The notes under the pieces: generated by a model
Told to the model about the DNA's origin: nothing
Seen by the model: only the letters and a program-made list of their open reading frames with translations
Databases searched by the model: none
Assembly: GCA_902527105.1 (NCBI GenBank)
Contig: CABZNT010000009.1
Span: forward strand, 1-51,796
Source of the DNA: an uncultured Prochlorococcus sp.
Lineage (GTDB): Bacteria; Cyanobacteriota; Cyanobacteriia; PCC-6307; Cyanobiaceae
DNA length: 51,796 nucleotides
Direction: 5' to 3'
In this document: positions 8,910 to 17,819 of the stretch, piece after piece
Numbering within the stretch: the first letter of the stretch is position 1
How the letters are laid out: every line of letters begins with the position of its first letter
Made by a program: the position numbers and the translations under genes

Positions 8910-10274
8910 GTGAAACAAAATAGTCTTAATGTAAAAGAAAAAAAACTATCTAAGATTGCATTCAGTCATGTTGGTTGTGAGAAAAATCTTGTTGATACTG
9001 AACATATGCAAGGCTTATTAGATAAAGAGGGCTATGAAGTTGACAGCAATATCAATGATGCAAATGTTGTTATTGTAAATACTTGCAGTTTTATTGAAAC
9101 AGCTAGAGAAGAATCTATTAGAAAAATTCTAGAGTATACAAATCAAGGAAAAGAAGTAATAGTTGCAGGCTGCATGGCTCAGCATTTTAAGGATGAACTT
9201 ATTAAAGAAATCCCTGAAATAAAAGGTTTGGTTGGAACAGGAGATTATCAAAAGATAGCCAAGGTTTTAAACAGAGTAGAAAAAGGGGAAATCGTTAATG
9301 AAGTTTCAAAAATACCAGAATTTATTGCAGATGAGGAAATACCTCGTTTTGTAGATAAGAACAAATTTGTTGCTTATCTTCGTATTGCTGAAGGCTGCAA
9401 CTATAATTGCGCTTTTTGTATTATTCCTAAGTTGAGAGGTCCTCAAAGAAGTAGAACAATAGAATCTATAGTTTCAGAAGCCAAAAGTCTTGCAAAACAG
9501 GGTATTCAAGAAATTATATTAATTAGTCAAATAACAACTAATTATGGTCAAGATATTTATGGAAAACCATCATTAGCCAAACTTTTGAATGAGCTTTCTA
9601 AGGTTCCAATTCCTTGGATAAGAATACATTATGCTTATCCAACGGGTTTAACTGATGAAGTGATTAGAGCTTTCAAAGATTCAAAGAATATATTACCTTA
9701 CTTTGATTTGCCACTTCAGCATAGTCATCCAGATGTGTTGAAGAGTATGAATAGACCTTGGCAGGCTTCTTTGAACGAATCAATTTTGGAGAAAATTAGA
9801 GAAGAAATTCCATCTGCTGTATTAAGAACTAGTCTCATTGTTGGTTTCCCAGGAGAAAAAAAAGAACATTTTGAGCACCTTCTGGAATTTTTAGATAGGC
9901 ATAAATTTGATCATGTGGGAGTGTTTATTTTTTCTCCTGAGGAAGGAACTGCAGCTTTTCATTTGCCAAATAAAGTATCCCCAGAGGTTGCAGAGGCAAG
10001 AAAAGATAACGTTATTTCAGTTCAACAAAATATCTCTAAAGATAAAAATCAGACATATGTTGGCTCAAAAATGAAGATTTTAGTGGAAAAAATATCAGAT
10101 AATAACGAATTAATAGGTCGATCTTACAATTTCGCGCCTGAAATTGATGGAAATGTAATTTTATCTGTTAAAGATAAAATTAATTTGAAAAATTATATTG
10201 GTAAATTTGTTGAAGCAAATATTTCTTTTGCGGATGAATATGATTTGTATGGAGAGATTCTTAAAATTTTTTAG
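8910..10274 (+). CDS. rimO: Ribosomal protein S12 methylthiotransferase RimO
   Basis: This 454-residue radical-SAM methylthiotransferase modifies an aspartate of ribosomal protein S12. The N-terminal UPF0004 domain supplies cluster cysteines ([24 protein letters not shown]). The radical-SAM motif is CNYNCAFC (about 169-176), and the last about 65 residues match a TRAM domain. The [10 protein letters not shown] and [12 protein letters not shown] signatures favour RimO over MiaB. The start is GTG at 8910. It has over 100 bases upstream and is divergent from the VKOR gene. Confidence 0.93.
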   Translation: MKQNSLNVKEKKLSKIAFSHVGCEKNLVDTEHMQGLLDKEGYEVDSNINDANVVIVNTCSFIETAREESIRKILEYTNQGKEVIVAGCMAQHFKDELIKEIPEIKGLVGTGDYQKIAKVLNRVEKGEIVNEVSKIPEFIADEEIPRFVDKNKFVAYLRIAEGCNYNCAFCIIPKLRGPQRSRTIESIVSEAKSLAKQGIQEIILISQITTNYGQDIYGKPSLAKLLNELSKVPIPWIRIHYAYPTGLTDEVIRAFKDSKNILPYFDLPLQHSHPDVLKSMNRPWQASLNESILEKIREEIPSAVLRTSLIVGFPGEKKEHFEHLLEFLDRHKFDHVGVFIFSPEEGTAAFHLPNKVSPEVAEARKDNVISVQQNISKDKNQTYVGSKMKILVEKISDNNELIGRSYNFAPEIDGNVILSVKDKINLKNYIGKFVEANISFADEYDLYGEILKIF

Positions 10275-10279
10275 TTTTT

Positions 10280-10372
10280 TTAAATTAATTTAACTGCTCT
10301 TAAAATCTTATCTAATGCGAAAGCAGCTCCAAAACCAAAACCAATAAATGCAAAATAGAAAATGATGTTCAT
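10280..10372 (-). CDS. petL: Probable cytochrome b6f subunit PetL (30 residues)
   Basis: A short frame encodes MNIIFYFAFIGFGFGAAFAL followed by DKILRAVKLI. It is one hydrophobic helix with a positively charged end and the KLI terminus that I associate with cyanobacterial PetL. PetL is a small peripheral helix that stabilises the dimeric b6f complex. Evidence is length, topology and tail only, because such peptides carry little sequence signal. It lies tail to tail with rimO (5 bases between stops), with a clear ATG and 64 bases to the next minus-strand gene. It could instead be another one-helix photosynthetic subunit. Confidence 0.6.
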   Translation of the reverse strand: MNIIFYFAFIGFGFGAAFALDKILRAVKLI

Positions 10373-10436
10373 TAATTTTTTTACTTTTTTATAATTTACC
10401 ATCAGATGAAAAAATTAGATTTTTTCGTTTAATTTC

Positions 10437-10823
10437 TTAATCTTGGGTATATGGTAATTTTTTGTATAAACATTCTTCTGCTTTTTGTAGTTCACGGCCT
10501 AAATATAAAGCATGATCGAATCTGGTTATTAAGTCATTTCTTTCTTCAGTGATCAATATTCCAAGTTGTTTCGCACTAATACCTTGAAAAACTTCATTAC
10601 TAACTCTTTTATTTTGAGAGTCGCATTTAATTGGTTCATTTGTTTCTGGGTCAAGCGCATAGCCTTCTTCATTGATGTTATTTAAAAAGTGTTCTAAAAT
10701 TATTTTATTTCCCTCTAAATCTATTTTTATAATAAAATAACCACTTGGATCTAATTCTATATATCGGTTGGATAGATTATTATCAAGCTTTATTTTTTCA
10801 TCTAAACTTTTACTAGTATCCAT
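10437..10823 (-). CDS. DUF4346 family protein
   Basis: This 128-residue soluble protein contains LDPSGYFIIKIDLEGNKI (about 24-41), EEGYALDPETNEPI and ISAKQLGILITEE. These match my memory of the DUF4346 domain found in cyanobacteria, sometimes attached to pterin-binding proteins. Here the domain stands alone. No catalytic residues are identifiable and I assign no function. It lies on the same strand as, and upstream of, the small petL-like frame. Confidence 0.6.
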   Translation of the reverse strand: MDTSKSLDEKIKLDNNLSNRYIELDPSGYFIIKIDLEGNKIILEHFLNNINEEGYALDPETNEPIKCDSQNKRVSNEVFQGISAKQLGILITEERNDLITRFDHALYLGRELQKAEECLYKKLPYTQD

Positions 10824-10884
10824 TCTCAGAAGTTAATAAAAAACTATATTACTAATATAATCTTTGATAAAGCCAAATAAGTTT

Positions 10885-12039
10885 TTATTTAAAAGGTATA
10901 GAATTATTTTCAAATTCAATCTCTTTCTCGGTTTGTTTATTAACTTCATTTAGCCATGGATAAATTATATTTTCCATATTTTTGTCAAACCACTTATGCA
11001 AGCTAATTGTGTTTTTTGCAAAAAACCCCCTCCTCCTTTTGTGTTTACCGCCCGCCCCAGGATCAAAAAAATCGATACTATTTTTTATTGCCCATTCAAT
11101 TGGCTGGTAGTAGCATAATTCAAAATGTAAATTAGATATTTCTTCTTGACTACCCCAATATCTGCCCCATAAGTTGTTTTTATTTTTAACGCACATCGAC
11201 ATAGCAAAAATATTATTTGAATCATTTTTTGATGCGCTAAAAAGTAAAAGATTTTTTTTATTATCAACAATTTTTTCGAAAAATGTAGATGTTAGATATT
11301 TACTTCCCCAAGCTCCCCACCTCGAACAATGCTGTTCATATAAATTATGCATCTTTTTGAGGATTTCTTGGTTGATATCATCTTCATTAAAAATTTCTAC
11401 TTTAATATCTTGTTTAGTAATTGATTTCCTCTCTTTTTTGATATTTTTTCTCTGATTAGAGTTAAATCTAGAAAGAAAATCTTCAAACGTTTTTTCTCCA
11501 TTACTTCTCCATTCGCTGCTGGAATTTATCCATTTATAGTATCCCAAAGATTTAAGATGGTTGCCCCAGCTTTCATCAATATATAAAAAATTACAACTTA
11601 AAATTTTGTTTGTAATAGCAAAGCTTTCGATATGGTTAATGAGTAAATTTGTAATTTCTTTCTTATCTTTATTTTTTTTATAAAGAAATTGATATCCATT
11701 TACAGGACTATAAGGACTCATTCCAATTAATTTAGGATAATAATTTAAATTCAGCTCTTGAGCTAATCTTGCAAATGATTGATCAAAAATGAATTCTCCA
11801 TAGCTATGATTTTTTAAAAAAAGTGGAGCAATTCCTAATATTTCTTCGTTTTTATAAGCAACAAAATATAGAGGCTGCCAACCAGTTTCTCTTGAAACAC
11901 TTTTTGATATTTCAAGGTTTTTAAGCCAAGTCCATTCATAAAATGGATTATTAATTTCATTTGCTAATTCATTCCATATCTCCTTGGGGAATTCCTCAAT
12001 TGATAATTTGACTTCCACGTTGTGTATTTTTTGGTTCAT
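10885..12039 (-). CDS. FemAB-like / GNAT-superfamily acyltransferase (PF04339-type)
   Basis: This 384-residue protein has hallmarks of the FemAB-like GNAT group: GWQPLYFVAYKNEEILGIAP in the first domain, the basic run SNQRKNIKKERKS (about 193-205) and FDPGAGGKHKRRRGF near residue 345. Related proteins transfer aminoacyl or acyl groups, for example in peptidoglycan bridge synthesis; the substrate here is unknown. It is followed on the same strand after long AT-rich spacing by DUF4346. It is preceded by the RibD-like and PTPS genes, so these may form one minus-strand transcript. Confidence 0.8.
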   Translation of the reverse strand: MNQKIHNVEVKLSIEEFPKEIWNELANEINNPFYEWTWLKNLEISKSVSRETGWQPLYFVAYKNEEILGIAPLFLKNHSYGEFIFDQSFARLAQELNLNYYPKLIGMSPYSPVNGYQFLYKKNKDKKEITNLLINHIESFAITNKILSCNFLYIDESWGNHLKSLGYYKWINSSSEWRSNGEKTFEDFLSRFNSNQRKNIKKERKSITKQDIKVEIFNEDDINQEILKKMHNLYEQHCSRWGAWGSKYLTSTFFEKIVDNKKNLLLFSASKNDSNNIFAMSMCVKNKNNLWGRYWGSQEEISNLHFELCYYQPIEWAIKNSIDFFDPGAGGKHKRRRGFFAKNTISLHKWFDKNMENIIYPWLNEVNKQTEKEIEFENNSIPFK

Positions 12040-12056
12040 TTATTATTGAATTTATT

Positions 12057-12707
12057 TCAAATTTTTTCGTAATGAACCTGGATTTCATTATTCATTAAAT
12101 TTTTAATTGATTTTATTTCCCATAGTCTTTTGAGATTAAAAATCTCATTTGTTTCTTCTGGAGGGATCCATGTATATCTTCCTCCAATAATTTGTGGAAT
12201 TATTGTAATTTTTATATCTGTTATTAGATCCTCTTTTATAAATGAATTTATAAGTTTTGCACCTCCTAAAAGAGCTAGATCATTTATCCCTTCTTTTTTG
12301 AGTGAAATTAAAGTTTTCCCCCATGAATCTTCAAAATAGAGTTGTTTCTCGAAGTAATTATTAGACGAATTATCAACTTTACTTTTGCTTATTAGCCATC
12401 TTCTAATTGGTTGGCGAAAGTATTGCCAATTACGATTAAATTTTTTGCTATTTGTAGCAACTATAGAAATTGGTTGGCTTTTTGATATATTTGCTTCGTC
12501 ATTATTATTGAGATTTTTAACTAGGTAAGTTGATTGATGAGCTATTAAAGTACCTAAACCAAAAATGGTGGCATCAACCATTGATAAGTCTTGATTTAAC
12601 ATTTTTTTATCTTCTACGCTCCCAAGATGCGATTCTCCACCACCAGGAAATGCAATCCTCCCATCAAGACTAGATGCGATAACAATTATTACTCTTGGGA
12701 TGCTCAA
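12057..12707 (-). CDS. RibD C-terminal / dihydrofolate-reductase-fold reductase
   Basis: This 216-residue protein matches the RibD reductase domain: IASSLDGRIAFPGGGESHLGS (about 11-31), DATIFGLGTL and LALLGGAKLINSF. It lacks the N-terminal deaminase domain of full-length RibD. Related domains reduce the ribosyl group of a pyrimidine intermediate of riboflavin synthesis with NADPH. Whether this one does that or reduces a pterin is open. It overlaps the double-PTPS gene by 4 bases (ATGA-type coupling), which supports a shared pterin or flavin context. Confidence 0.8.
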   Translation of the reverse strand: MSIPRVIIVIASSLDGRIAFPGGGESHLGSVEDKKMLNQDLSMVDATIFGLGTLIAHQSTYLVKNLNNNDEANISKSQPISIVATNSKKFNRNWQYFRQPIRRWLISKSKVDNSSNNYFEKQLYFEDSWGKTLISLKKEGINDLALLGGAKLINSFIKEDLITDIKITIIPQIIGGRYTWIPPEETNEIFNLKRLWEIKSIKNLMNNEIQVHYEKI

Positions 12708-13630
12708 GTTTGTGTGACTAAACTATTTTCAAATTTAAAGTCCAATGAATTGGTTAACTTTTGATCAACATAAATTTCTGCAGCATTATTTGGGCTTTCT
12801 TGGAGTCTTATTTTGTGTAATGTTGCACCAAGGTTATGTATTGGTTTTTTAAGAATATCAGAAATATATAAAGCTATATTTTCAGCAGTTGGAACACAAT
12901 TATGGAAAAATTTAATGTCTTTATTCAGAAAAGTATGATCTAGTTGTTCAACAACCAAATCATTTATTATCTCTTGGAGGGAAGATAAGTCGCAAACCAT
13001 TCCTGTTCTTTTATCAATGTCTCCTTTTACAGTTATATCGACAAGATAGTTATGACCATGTCCATTAACTCTGGCACATTTCCCGTAGATTTTTTTATTT
13101 TCATCAAAGGATATCTCTTCTTTTGCAAGTCTATGAGCGGCCGCAAAATGAGTTTGTACTGTTAAAAATGCTTCCATGTTTTTTCCAAAATAATCTGCCC
13201 ATAAATTTGGGTTTTCATAAAGCCTTAGACTTGTCAGAGGTAAATCATCCTTTAGACGACTCCAAATGACCTTAACTAATGCTTCAGTTGTGGGAAGTAT
13301 CCCTTCTTGATTATTAACATTAAATTCAGGCCAGACATCATTTAAAAAACGAAAATCTAATTGTCCTGTAACCTTATTTTTAATAGAATGTTTTACATCA
13401 GAGAGATTAAGTACCATTCCATCAGAGTCTAGTTCTCCACCCATTGAAACAATAAGTTCATAATTATGACCATGACCTGGTGCGATACTGCACTTTCCAA
13501 AAAGAGATAAGTTTTCTTCTGGGCTTTTTTCAGGAAGCCAATAACGGTGACTAGAACTAAAGCAGGCACGTCGAGTTATGACGCATTCACGCCCTTTTCC
13601 ATGTAATGGTTTGGATTGTGTAGAAGTCAT
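12704..13630 (-). CDS. Tandem 6-pyruvoyl-tetrahydropterin synthase / 6-carboxytetrahydropterin synthase domains
   Basis: This 308-residue protein contains two PTPS folds. Domain 1 has SSSHRYWLP (about 24-32) and GHGHNYEL (about 53-60). Domain 2 has FAAAHRLAK and GHGHNYLVDI. Both keep the zinc-ligand histidines, and each has an LDHTFLN or LDFRFLN segment. Single-domain relatives are about 120-150 residues, so this is a duplicated form. The family makes pterins or the queuosine precursor 6-carboxytetrahydropterin; I see no other queuosine gene here. A putative promoter would lie in the 50 bases shared with divergent aroK. Confidence 0.87.
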   Translation of the reverse strand: MTSTQSKPLHGKGRECVITRRACFSSSHRYWLPEKSPEENLSLFGKCSIAPGHGHNYELIVSMGGELDSDGMVLNLSDVKHSIKNKVTGQLDFRFLNDVWPEFNVNNQEGILPTTEALVKVIWSRLKDDLPLTSLRLYENPNLWADYFGKNMEAFLTVQTHFAAAHRLAKEEISFDENKKIYGKCARVNGHGHNYLVDITVKGDIDKRTGMVCDLSSLQEIINDLVVEQLDHTFLNKDIKFFHNCVPTAENIALYISDILKKPIHNLGATLHKIRLQESPNNAAEIYVDQKLTNSLDFKFENSLVTQT

Positions 13631-13680
13631 AGCTGTCTGCGATAATACTATCTTAAGGTTTTAAATACGCTTTTGTCTTT

Positions 13681-14238
13681 ATGGAACAATCCATTATCGA
13701 AAAAACAGTTCAAACTATTAAGGGCAGAAGCATATTTTTAATAGGAATGATGGGTTCTGGTAAGTCACAAACTGGTTTAAAGCTGGCTGAACTATTGAAA
13801 TATAAATACGTTGATTTAGATTCATTAATAGAGAAGTTGACAAAAAAATCTATCAATCAAATTTTTAATGATGAAGGAGAAGATAATTTCCGTGAATTAG
13901 AAGCAAACTGCCTTAAAGAAACTATCAAAATTCCTTCATTAGTAATCTCAACAGGGGGAGGAATAGTTACCAAATCGGAAAACTGGGGAATCTTAAGACA
14001 GGGAATAATTGCTTGGATAGATCTCGACAAAGATATAGCAATTGAAAGATTGAAAAATGAAATTGAAAATAGGCCACTTCTTCAGGGTAAGAATCTAAAT
14101 GATTTATATTTGAGCATTTTTCAATCTAGAGAAAATTTGTATTCTCAAGCAGATTTAAGAATTCAAGTAAAAAGGGAAAATATAAATGAAGTAGCTATGA
14201 AAATAATTAATGCAATTCATAAAGAAATAATAATTTAA
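13681..14238 (+). CDS. aroK: Shikimate kinase
   Basis: This 185-residue enzyme phosphorylates shikimate in aromatic amino-acid synthesis. It has the P-loop GMMGSGKSQTG (about 22-32), the shikimate-contacting D of DLDSLIE, the FRELE segment (about 71-75), STGGG (about 90-94) and the lid region ENRPLLQG. Length is normal for a stand-alone AroK. It is divergent from the PTPS gene, and its last bases overlap the end of the following minus-strand gene by 4 bases. Confidence 0.95.
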   Translation: MEQSIIEKTVQTIKGRSIFLIGMMGSGKSQTGLKLAELLKYKYVDLDSLIEKLTKKSINQIFNDEGEDNFRELEANCLKETIKIPSLVISTGGGIVTKSENWGILRQGIIAWIDLDKDIAIERLKNEIENRPLLQGKNLNDLYLSIFQSRENLYSQADLRIQVKRENINEVAMKIINAIHKEIII

Positions 14239-14492
14239 TCTGGGTCAATTCTTACTGCAAACCATTTGATAACGTATCCTAATTTTATTTCTAATTCATA
14301 AGTGCTTTCCAATAATTCTTCAAAAAATTCCTGATCAGGATCTTCTATTTTTTGATATATTGTTTGTGTTTCTGCCTTACTAAGCCAATTTCTTAACCAT
14401 AAAATTGCTTCTTGCTTTGATACAATTCTTTCTTTTGAGTCTGGCTCTAATAATACATAATGATCTGATGCTCTTATTAGTGGATTTGACAT
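14235..14492 (-). CDS. CRR7-like protein (chlororespiratory reduction 7 family)
   Basis: This 85-residue acidic protein starts MSNPLIRASDHYVLLEPDS and ends in YVIKWFAVRIDPD. The N-terminus resembles the CRR7 family, known in plants as a factor for chloroplast NDH-complex assembly and conserved in cyanobacteria. NDH genes elsewhere in the window fit this but are not adjacent. Assignment is by remembered N-terminal pattern only. Its start codon is separated from the divergent next gene by a single base. Confidence 0.55.
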   Translation of the reverse strand: MSNPLIRASDHYVLLEPDSKERIVSKQEAILWLRNWLSKAETQTIYQKIEDPDQEFFEELLESTYELEIKLGYVIKWFAVRIDPD

Positions 14493-14493
14493 A

Positions 14494-15207
14494 ATGAAGA
14501 TTCTTCTTGGATTAATTCTTTGCTTGATTTTTCAAGGAATTTTTTTAGAAAGTTCTTTTGCTCTAGTAGATTCTAACGTACGAGAGTTTTTGGAAAATCG
14601 TGTAAATCAATGGCCAGAATTATATTTGCCAAATTTTAAATTATCTGATACTTCTAAGGATTTAATTTATCCTAAATGGTTCGAGGGGAATTGGCTTGTT
14701 ACTTCTCAAGATATAATTAATGATTCAGAAGAGCCAGTTATTTATAAAGTAAATTTCTTTAAGAATGATTCAGATTTAATTGTTGGTAATCGTGCAAAAA
14801 ATTCTGAATCTATTGGAAAAGCAATATTTGGTGACACTTTAATAAAGGTTGTAAATGATCCTCAATCTATTAACAATCAAATTACTTATTTAAAAGATGA
14901 TTTTTATATCGATTCAAGAATTACAGGGAGAAATCAGATCCAAGATGATGATATTTTTTTCGCAGATGAACTAGTTATACAAACAGCGCATAAGCCAGGT
15001 GCTTCAAGGATTAATCAGGTAGAGACCATTAGTAAATTTCAAAAATGTTCCGAAGATATATTCGAAGTTGATAATTCAATCAAACCATCAATTTGTGGAG
15101 TGCAATATGTTGCTTCTTATGGTTCAAAAGTTGGTGATCCTTCTATTCATGCTATAAAAACAAATAAATATAAATTGACGTTTGAATTTATTGAGAGTTC
15201 GCACTAA
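14494..15207 (+). CDS. Exported protein of unknown function (DUF6816-like)
   Basis: This 237-residue protein has a clear signal peptide (MKILLGLILCLIFQGIFLESSFA, cleavage near residue 23). A beta-rich domain follows, beginning VREFLENRVNQWPELYLPNF and PKWFEGNWLVTSQ. The WFEGNW pattern resembles lipocalin-like lumenal proteins. I think it corresponds to DUF6816 but cannot verify that. It probably acts in the lumen or periplasm. Its last 20 bases overlap the end of the GST gene on the other strand. Confidence 0.6.
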   Translation: MKILLGLILCLIFQGIFLESSFALVDSNVREFLENRVNQWPELYLPNFKLSDTSKDLIYPKWFEGNWLVTSQDIINDSEEPVIYKVNFFKNDSDLIVGNRAKNSESIGKAIFGDTLIKVVNDPQSINNQITYLKDDFYIDSRITGRNQIQDDDIFFADELVIQTAHKPGASRINQVETISKFQKCSEDIFEVDNSIKPSICGVQYVASYGSKVGDPSIHAIKTNKYKLTFEFIESSH

Positions 15208-15913
15208 AAAGATATTCTTCTAAGTTGTTCCTCCATATAAAAAGATTTTCTAAATAAGGGTTATTTATGTATTCTTGGCTCCCCTCTCCTGAAAGAATTG
15301 GTCCCGCAGACTTTGGAAATTTAAGAAGAGATAATTGAGCAGCAATTGAAATATCTGCAATTGATAAACTATCTCCAACTAAATATTTTTTGTTGATTAA
15401 GGATTTTGATAAAGATTCCAGTAATTTTTGTAGTTCTAAATTATTTTTAGAAGACAAAACTACATTAGAAATTTTACTAAGATTATCAAAAGGTAATTTA
15501 TCAACAATACTTTTAACTGAAGAAGGTATTTCATCTGGAAGTAATGCGGTTCTTAGCTGTGGATTTTCTATTGCAGATTTTATTAAGGCTTTTCTACAAG
15601 TTGTAGCCATTGTAGTATCTGCCCAGTCTTCGATTATTTTGCATTGTGCAAATAATATTGGATCATCAGGAAAGAGTGGATTGTTATCATTTTTTTTATC
15701 TATGTATTCGCAAATAGTTGAAGAGTCATTAATAACTTGATCATTACTATCGACAATTACAGGGACTTGTTTTTGACCTGATAATTTAAAGATTTCAAAT
15801 TGGCCTATTCCAGGTTTTACTTCTTCAACTCGATATTGTAGTTTTTTTGCATGAAGAGCCATTCTTGTTTTTAAACAAAAAGCACTATGCCTAAATTGAT
15901 ATAATGTAATCAT
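15188..15913 (-). CDS. Glutathione S-transferase family protein
   Basis: This 241-residue protein has an N-terminal thioredoxin-like domain (ITLYQFRHSAFCLKTRMALHAK, cis-Pro in KQVPVIV, glutathione-binding DSSTICEYID at about 62-71). An all-helical C-terminal domain follows with the NKKYLVGDSLSIADISIAAQL signature. Substrates cannot be inferred. It is monocistronic as far as visible, converging with the exported protein on one side and divergent from the DUF751 gene on the other. Confidence 0.88.
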   Translation of the reverse strand: MITLYQFRHSAFCLKTRMALHAKKLQYRVEEVKPGIGQFEIFKLSGQKQVPVIVDSNDQVINDSSTICEYIDKKNDNNPLFPDDPILFAQCKIIEDWADTTMATTCRKALIKSAIENPQLRTALLPDEIPSSVKSIVDKLPFDNLSKISNVVLSSKNNLELQKLLESLSKSLINKKYLVGDSLSIADISIAAQLSLLKFPKSAGPILSGEGSQEYINNPYLENLFIWRNNLEEYLFSANSQ

Positions 15914-15958
15914 GCTGTTTAATGTTTGTTAAAACTTAGCTAAAAAAGTATTCTATTT

Positions 15959-16177
15959 GTGGAGCTGATGGGCGAATTTTTCTCTAATGTTGCGAGATAT
16001 CCAAAGTATTTGATATCCATCATTGTTGGGGGACTTGTTGCTTTGCTTGAACCTTTATTCAAGAATAGATCAAATCCACTCACAATAGTAGGCTTGATAT
16101 CTTCTGTCTTAAGTGCTTTCATAACTGTTTATTTTGTCTTGCAAGAGATGACAAACCCAATAAATTTACAACCATAA
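15959..16177 (+). CDS. DUF751 family small membrane protein
   Basis: This 72-residue protein has two hydrophobic helices (about residues 18-33 and 43-62) and the motif FSNVARYPKYLISIIVGGL, which I associate with cyanobacterial DUF751 proteins. The start is GTG 15959; ATG 15968 would give a protein three residues shorter. The stop overlaps the rbfA ATG by one base (TAATG), giving a likely DUF751-rbfA-hemD operon. Confidence 0.75.
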   Translation: MELMGEFFSNVARYPKYLISIIVGGLVALLEPLFKNRSNPLTIVGLISSVLSAFITVYFVLQEMTNPINLQP

Positions 16178-16569
16178 TGGCAAATAATTACCGTCTTGCA
16201 AAAGTTTCTTCTCTTTTGAAGAAAGAAATAACCCTTATTTTGCAGAATGATTTGGAAAATGATCTCATTAGAGATAATTTCGTCAATATTTCTAAAATTG
16301 ATTTATCAGGTGATTTGCAACACTGTAAAATTTACATAACTTCAACTGCTCAAGAGAAAGTGAGGAAAGAAATTGTAGCAAGCTTGAATACTGCTAAAAG
16401 CTCCATAAGGCATAGTTTAGGAAAAAGAATAGAGATGAGAAGAGTTCCAGAGATAATTTTTAAAGACGATGTTGTTATTGATAAAGGATTATCAGTCTTG
16501 AAACTTCTAGATGAATTAAAAAATAAAAATCAAAATAATAATGTTGAGGATAAAGATGCCAATAGTTGA
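16177..16569 (+). CDS. rbfA: 30S ribosome-binding factor A
   Basis: This 130-residue KH-fold protein is needed for late 30S maturation and 16S 5'-end processing. It has the family start RLAKVSSLLKKEI, the GDLQHCKIYIT strand and RIEMRRVPEIIFKDD near residue 90. Length is normal for a cyanobacterial RbfA. It is coupled to DUF751 upstream and overlaps hemD downstream. Confidence 0.92.
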   Translation: MANNYRLAKVSSLLKKEITLILQNDLENDLIRDNFVNISKIDLSGDLQHCKIYITSTAQEKVRKEIVASLNTAKSSIRHSLGKRIEMRRVPEIIFKDDVVIDKGLSVLKLLDELKNKNQNNNVEDKDANS

Positions 16570-17353
16570 TCTACCCCTTGATCAAAGAAATATAATTATT
16601 ACTCGATCAAAAGAAGGGATATTGGATATAAAAAAGATATTCACTAGCAAGGGCGCTAATGTATTTGATTTGCCTGCAATAAGTATTGGTGATCCTGATG
16701 ATTTTAATCCTCTTGACGAAGCATTAAATCAAATAAATGATTTTCATTGGATTATTTTTTCCAGTAGTAATGGGATTAAATTTGTGGATAAAAGACTAAA
16801 ATATCTCGATAGTTCATTAAAAGAGTGTTCTAAAAAAACAAAAATCGCCGTAGTCGGAGAAAAAACCTCAAAAACTCTTGATGATTTTGGGATTAAGGCT
16901 GATTTTATACCTCCAGAATTCGTTGCTGAAAGTCTAATTGATAATTTCCCAGTATCCGGTTATGGACTTCGAGTCTTTGTACCAAGAGTTCAAACAGGTG
17001 GTAGAGATCTAATTGCAGATCAATTTAGAAAGGCTGGTTCTCGTGTGTTTGAGGTTGCTGCATATGAAACAAGGTGTCCTGACTCAATGCCGGAAGAAAC
17101 AGTTGATATTATTTCTAATCGAAAAGTAGATGCAATTATTTTCTCAAGCGGTAAAACCGTAGTAAATGCAGCTTTTTTACTAGAAAAAAAACTTGGTAAA
17201 CAATGGTTAGCATATTTTGATCAGATTAAGTTGCTAACTATTGGACCACAGACAACAAAAATATGTAACAAGATTTTTGGAAGAGTTGATAGTCAGGCAC
17301 AAAAATATACTTTTGAAGGACTGCTAGATCTGGCAATTAATATTTTTAGTTAG
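16556..17353 (+). CDS. hemD: Uroporphyrinogen-III synthase
   Basis: This protein cyclises hydroxymethylbilane to uroporphyrinogen III on the route to chlorophyll and heme. Two-domain HemD features include IIITRSKEG near the N-terminus, WIIFSSSNGIKF (about 62-73), VPRVQTGGRDLIADQF, AYETRCPDS and AIIFSSGKTV. I chose ATG 16556 (MPIVDLP); an in-frame ATG at 16541 would add five residues, and both starts lie inside rbfA. The HemD family is divergent in sequence, but motif order and length (265 residues) fit well. Confidence 0.9.
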   Translation: MPIVDLPLDQRNIIITRSKEGILDIKKIFTSKGANVFDLPAISIGDPDDFNPLDEALNQINDFHWIIFSSSNGIKFVDKRLKYLDSSLKECSKKTKIAVVGEKTSKTLDDFGIKADFIPPEFVAESLIDNFPVSGYGLRVFVPRVQTGGRDLIADQFRKAGSRVFEVAAYETRCPDSMPEETVDIISNRKVDAIIFSSGKTVVNAAFLLEKKLGKQWLAYFDQIKLLTIGPQTTKICNKIFGRVDSQAQKYTFEGLLDLAINIFS

Positions 17354-17819
17354 ATAAATTTTTTGAGTAATTCTTTTCAACTAAGTCTTTGAACCTATCA
17401 ATATTGGCTTGTAATTCGTTTGTAACCATTTTGCCTAAGATATTTTCTTCCATAAAACGAGCAATCATTTTAGGTAGCTCATAAGTTATTGCTAAATTTA
17501 CCGTTGTGACTTGATCGGTTTTACTTTCGAAAACTACTGATCCCTCAGTTGGTAAACCTCCAATAGATTTCCATTTAAGTTTACTTTTTTCGACCCTTTC
17601 TGTAATTTGAGCTTTCCATTTAAACCTAAAGCCATTCGCAGCTAAAGTCCATTCTGTTAAATCTGGTAGTGTATTAGTCTCTTCATCAACTGTTTTTACA
17701 GATTCAATCCAGCTCATCCAAAGTGACATTGAGTCTAAATCGCTCCATGTATTCCAAACATTTTCAAGAGGCGCATTAACAACTGTTATTACGTCATGTT
17801 TTAGCCAAGTACCCATCAA
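17346..17819 (-). CDS. SRPBCC (START-like) family protein
   Basis: This 157-residue protein has the polyketide-cyclase/START-like pattern: HDVITVVNAPLENVWNTWSDLDSMSLWMSWIESV at the N-terminus and VNLAITYELP near residue 112. Such folds bind hydrophobic ligands. Its start directly abuts the crtQ stop (17819/17820) on the same strand, which suggests co-expression and possibly a carotenoid-related ligand; that is inference. Its 3' end overlaps hemD by 8 bases on opposite strands. Confidence 0.8.
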   Translation of the reverse strand: MMGTWLKHDVITVVNAPLENVWNTWSDLDSMSLWMSWIESVKTVDEETNTLPDLTEWTLAANGFRFKWKAQITERVEKSKLKWKSIGGLPTEGSVVFESKTDQVTTVNLAITYELPKMIARFMEENILGKMVTNELQANIDRFKDLVEKNYSKNLSN

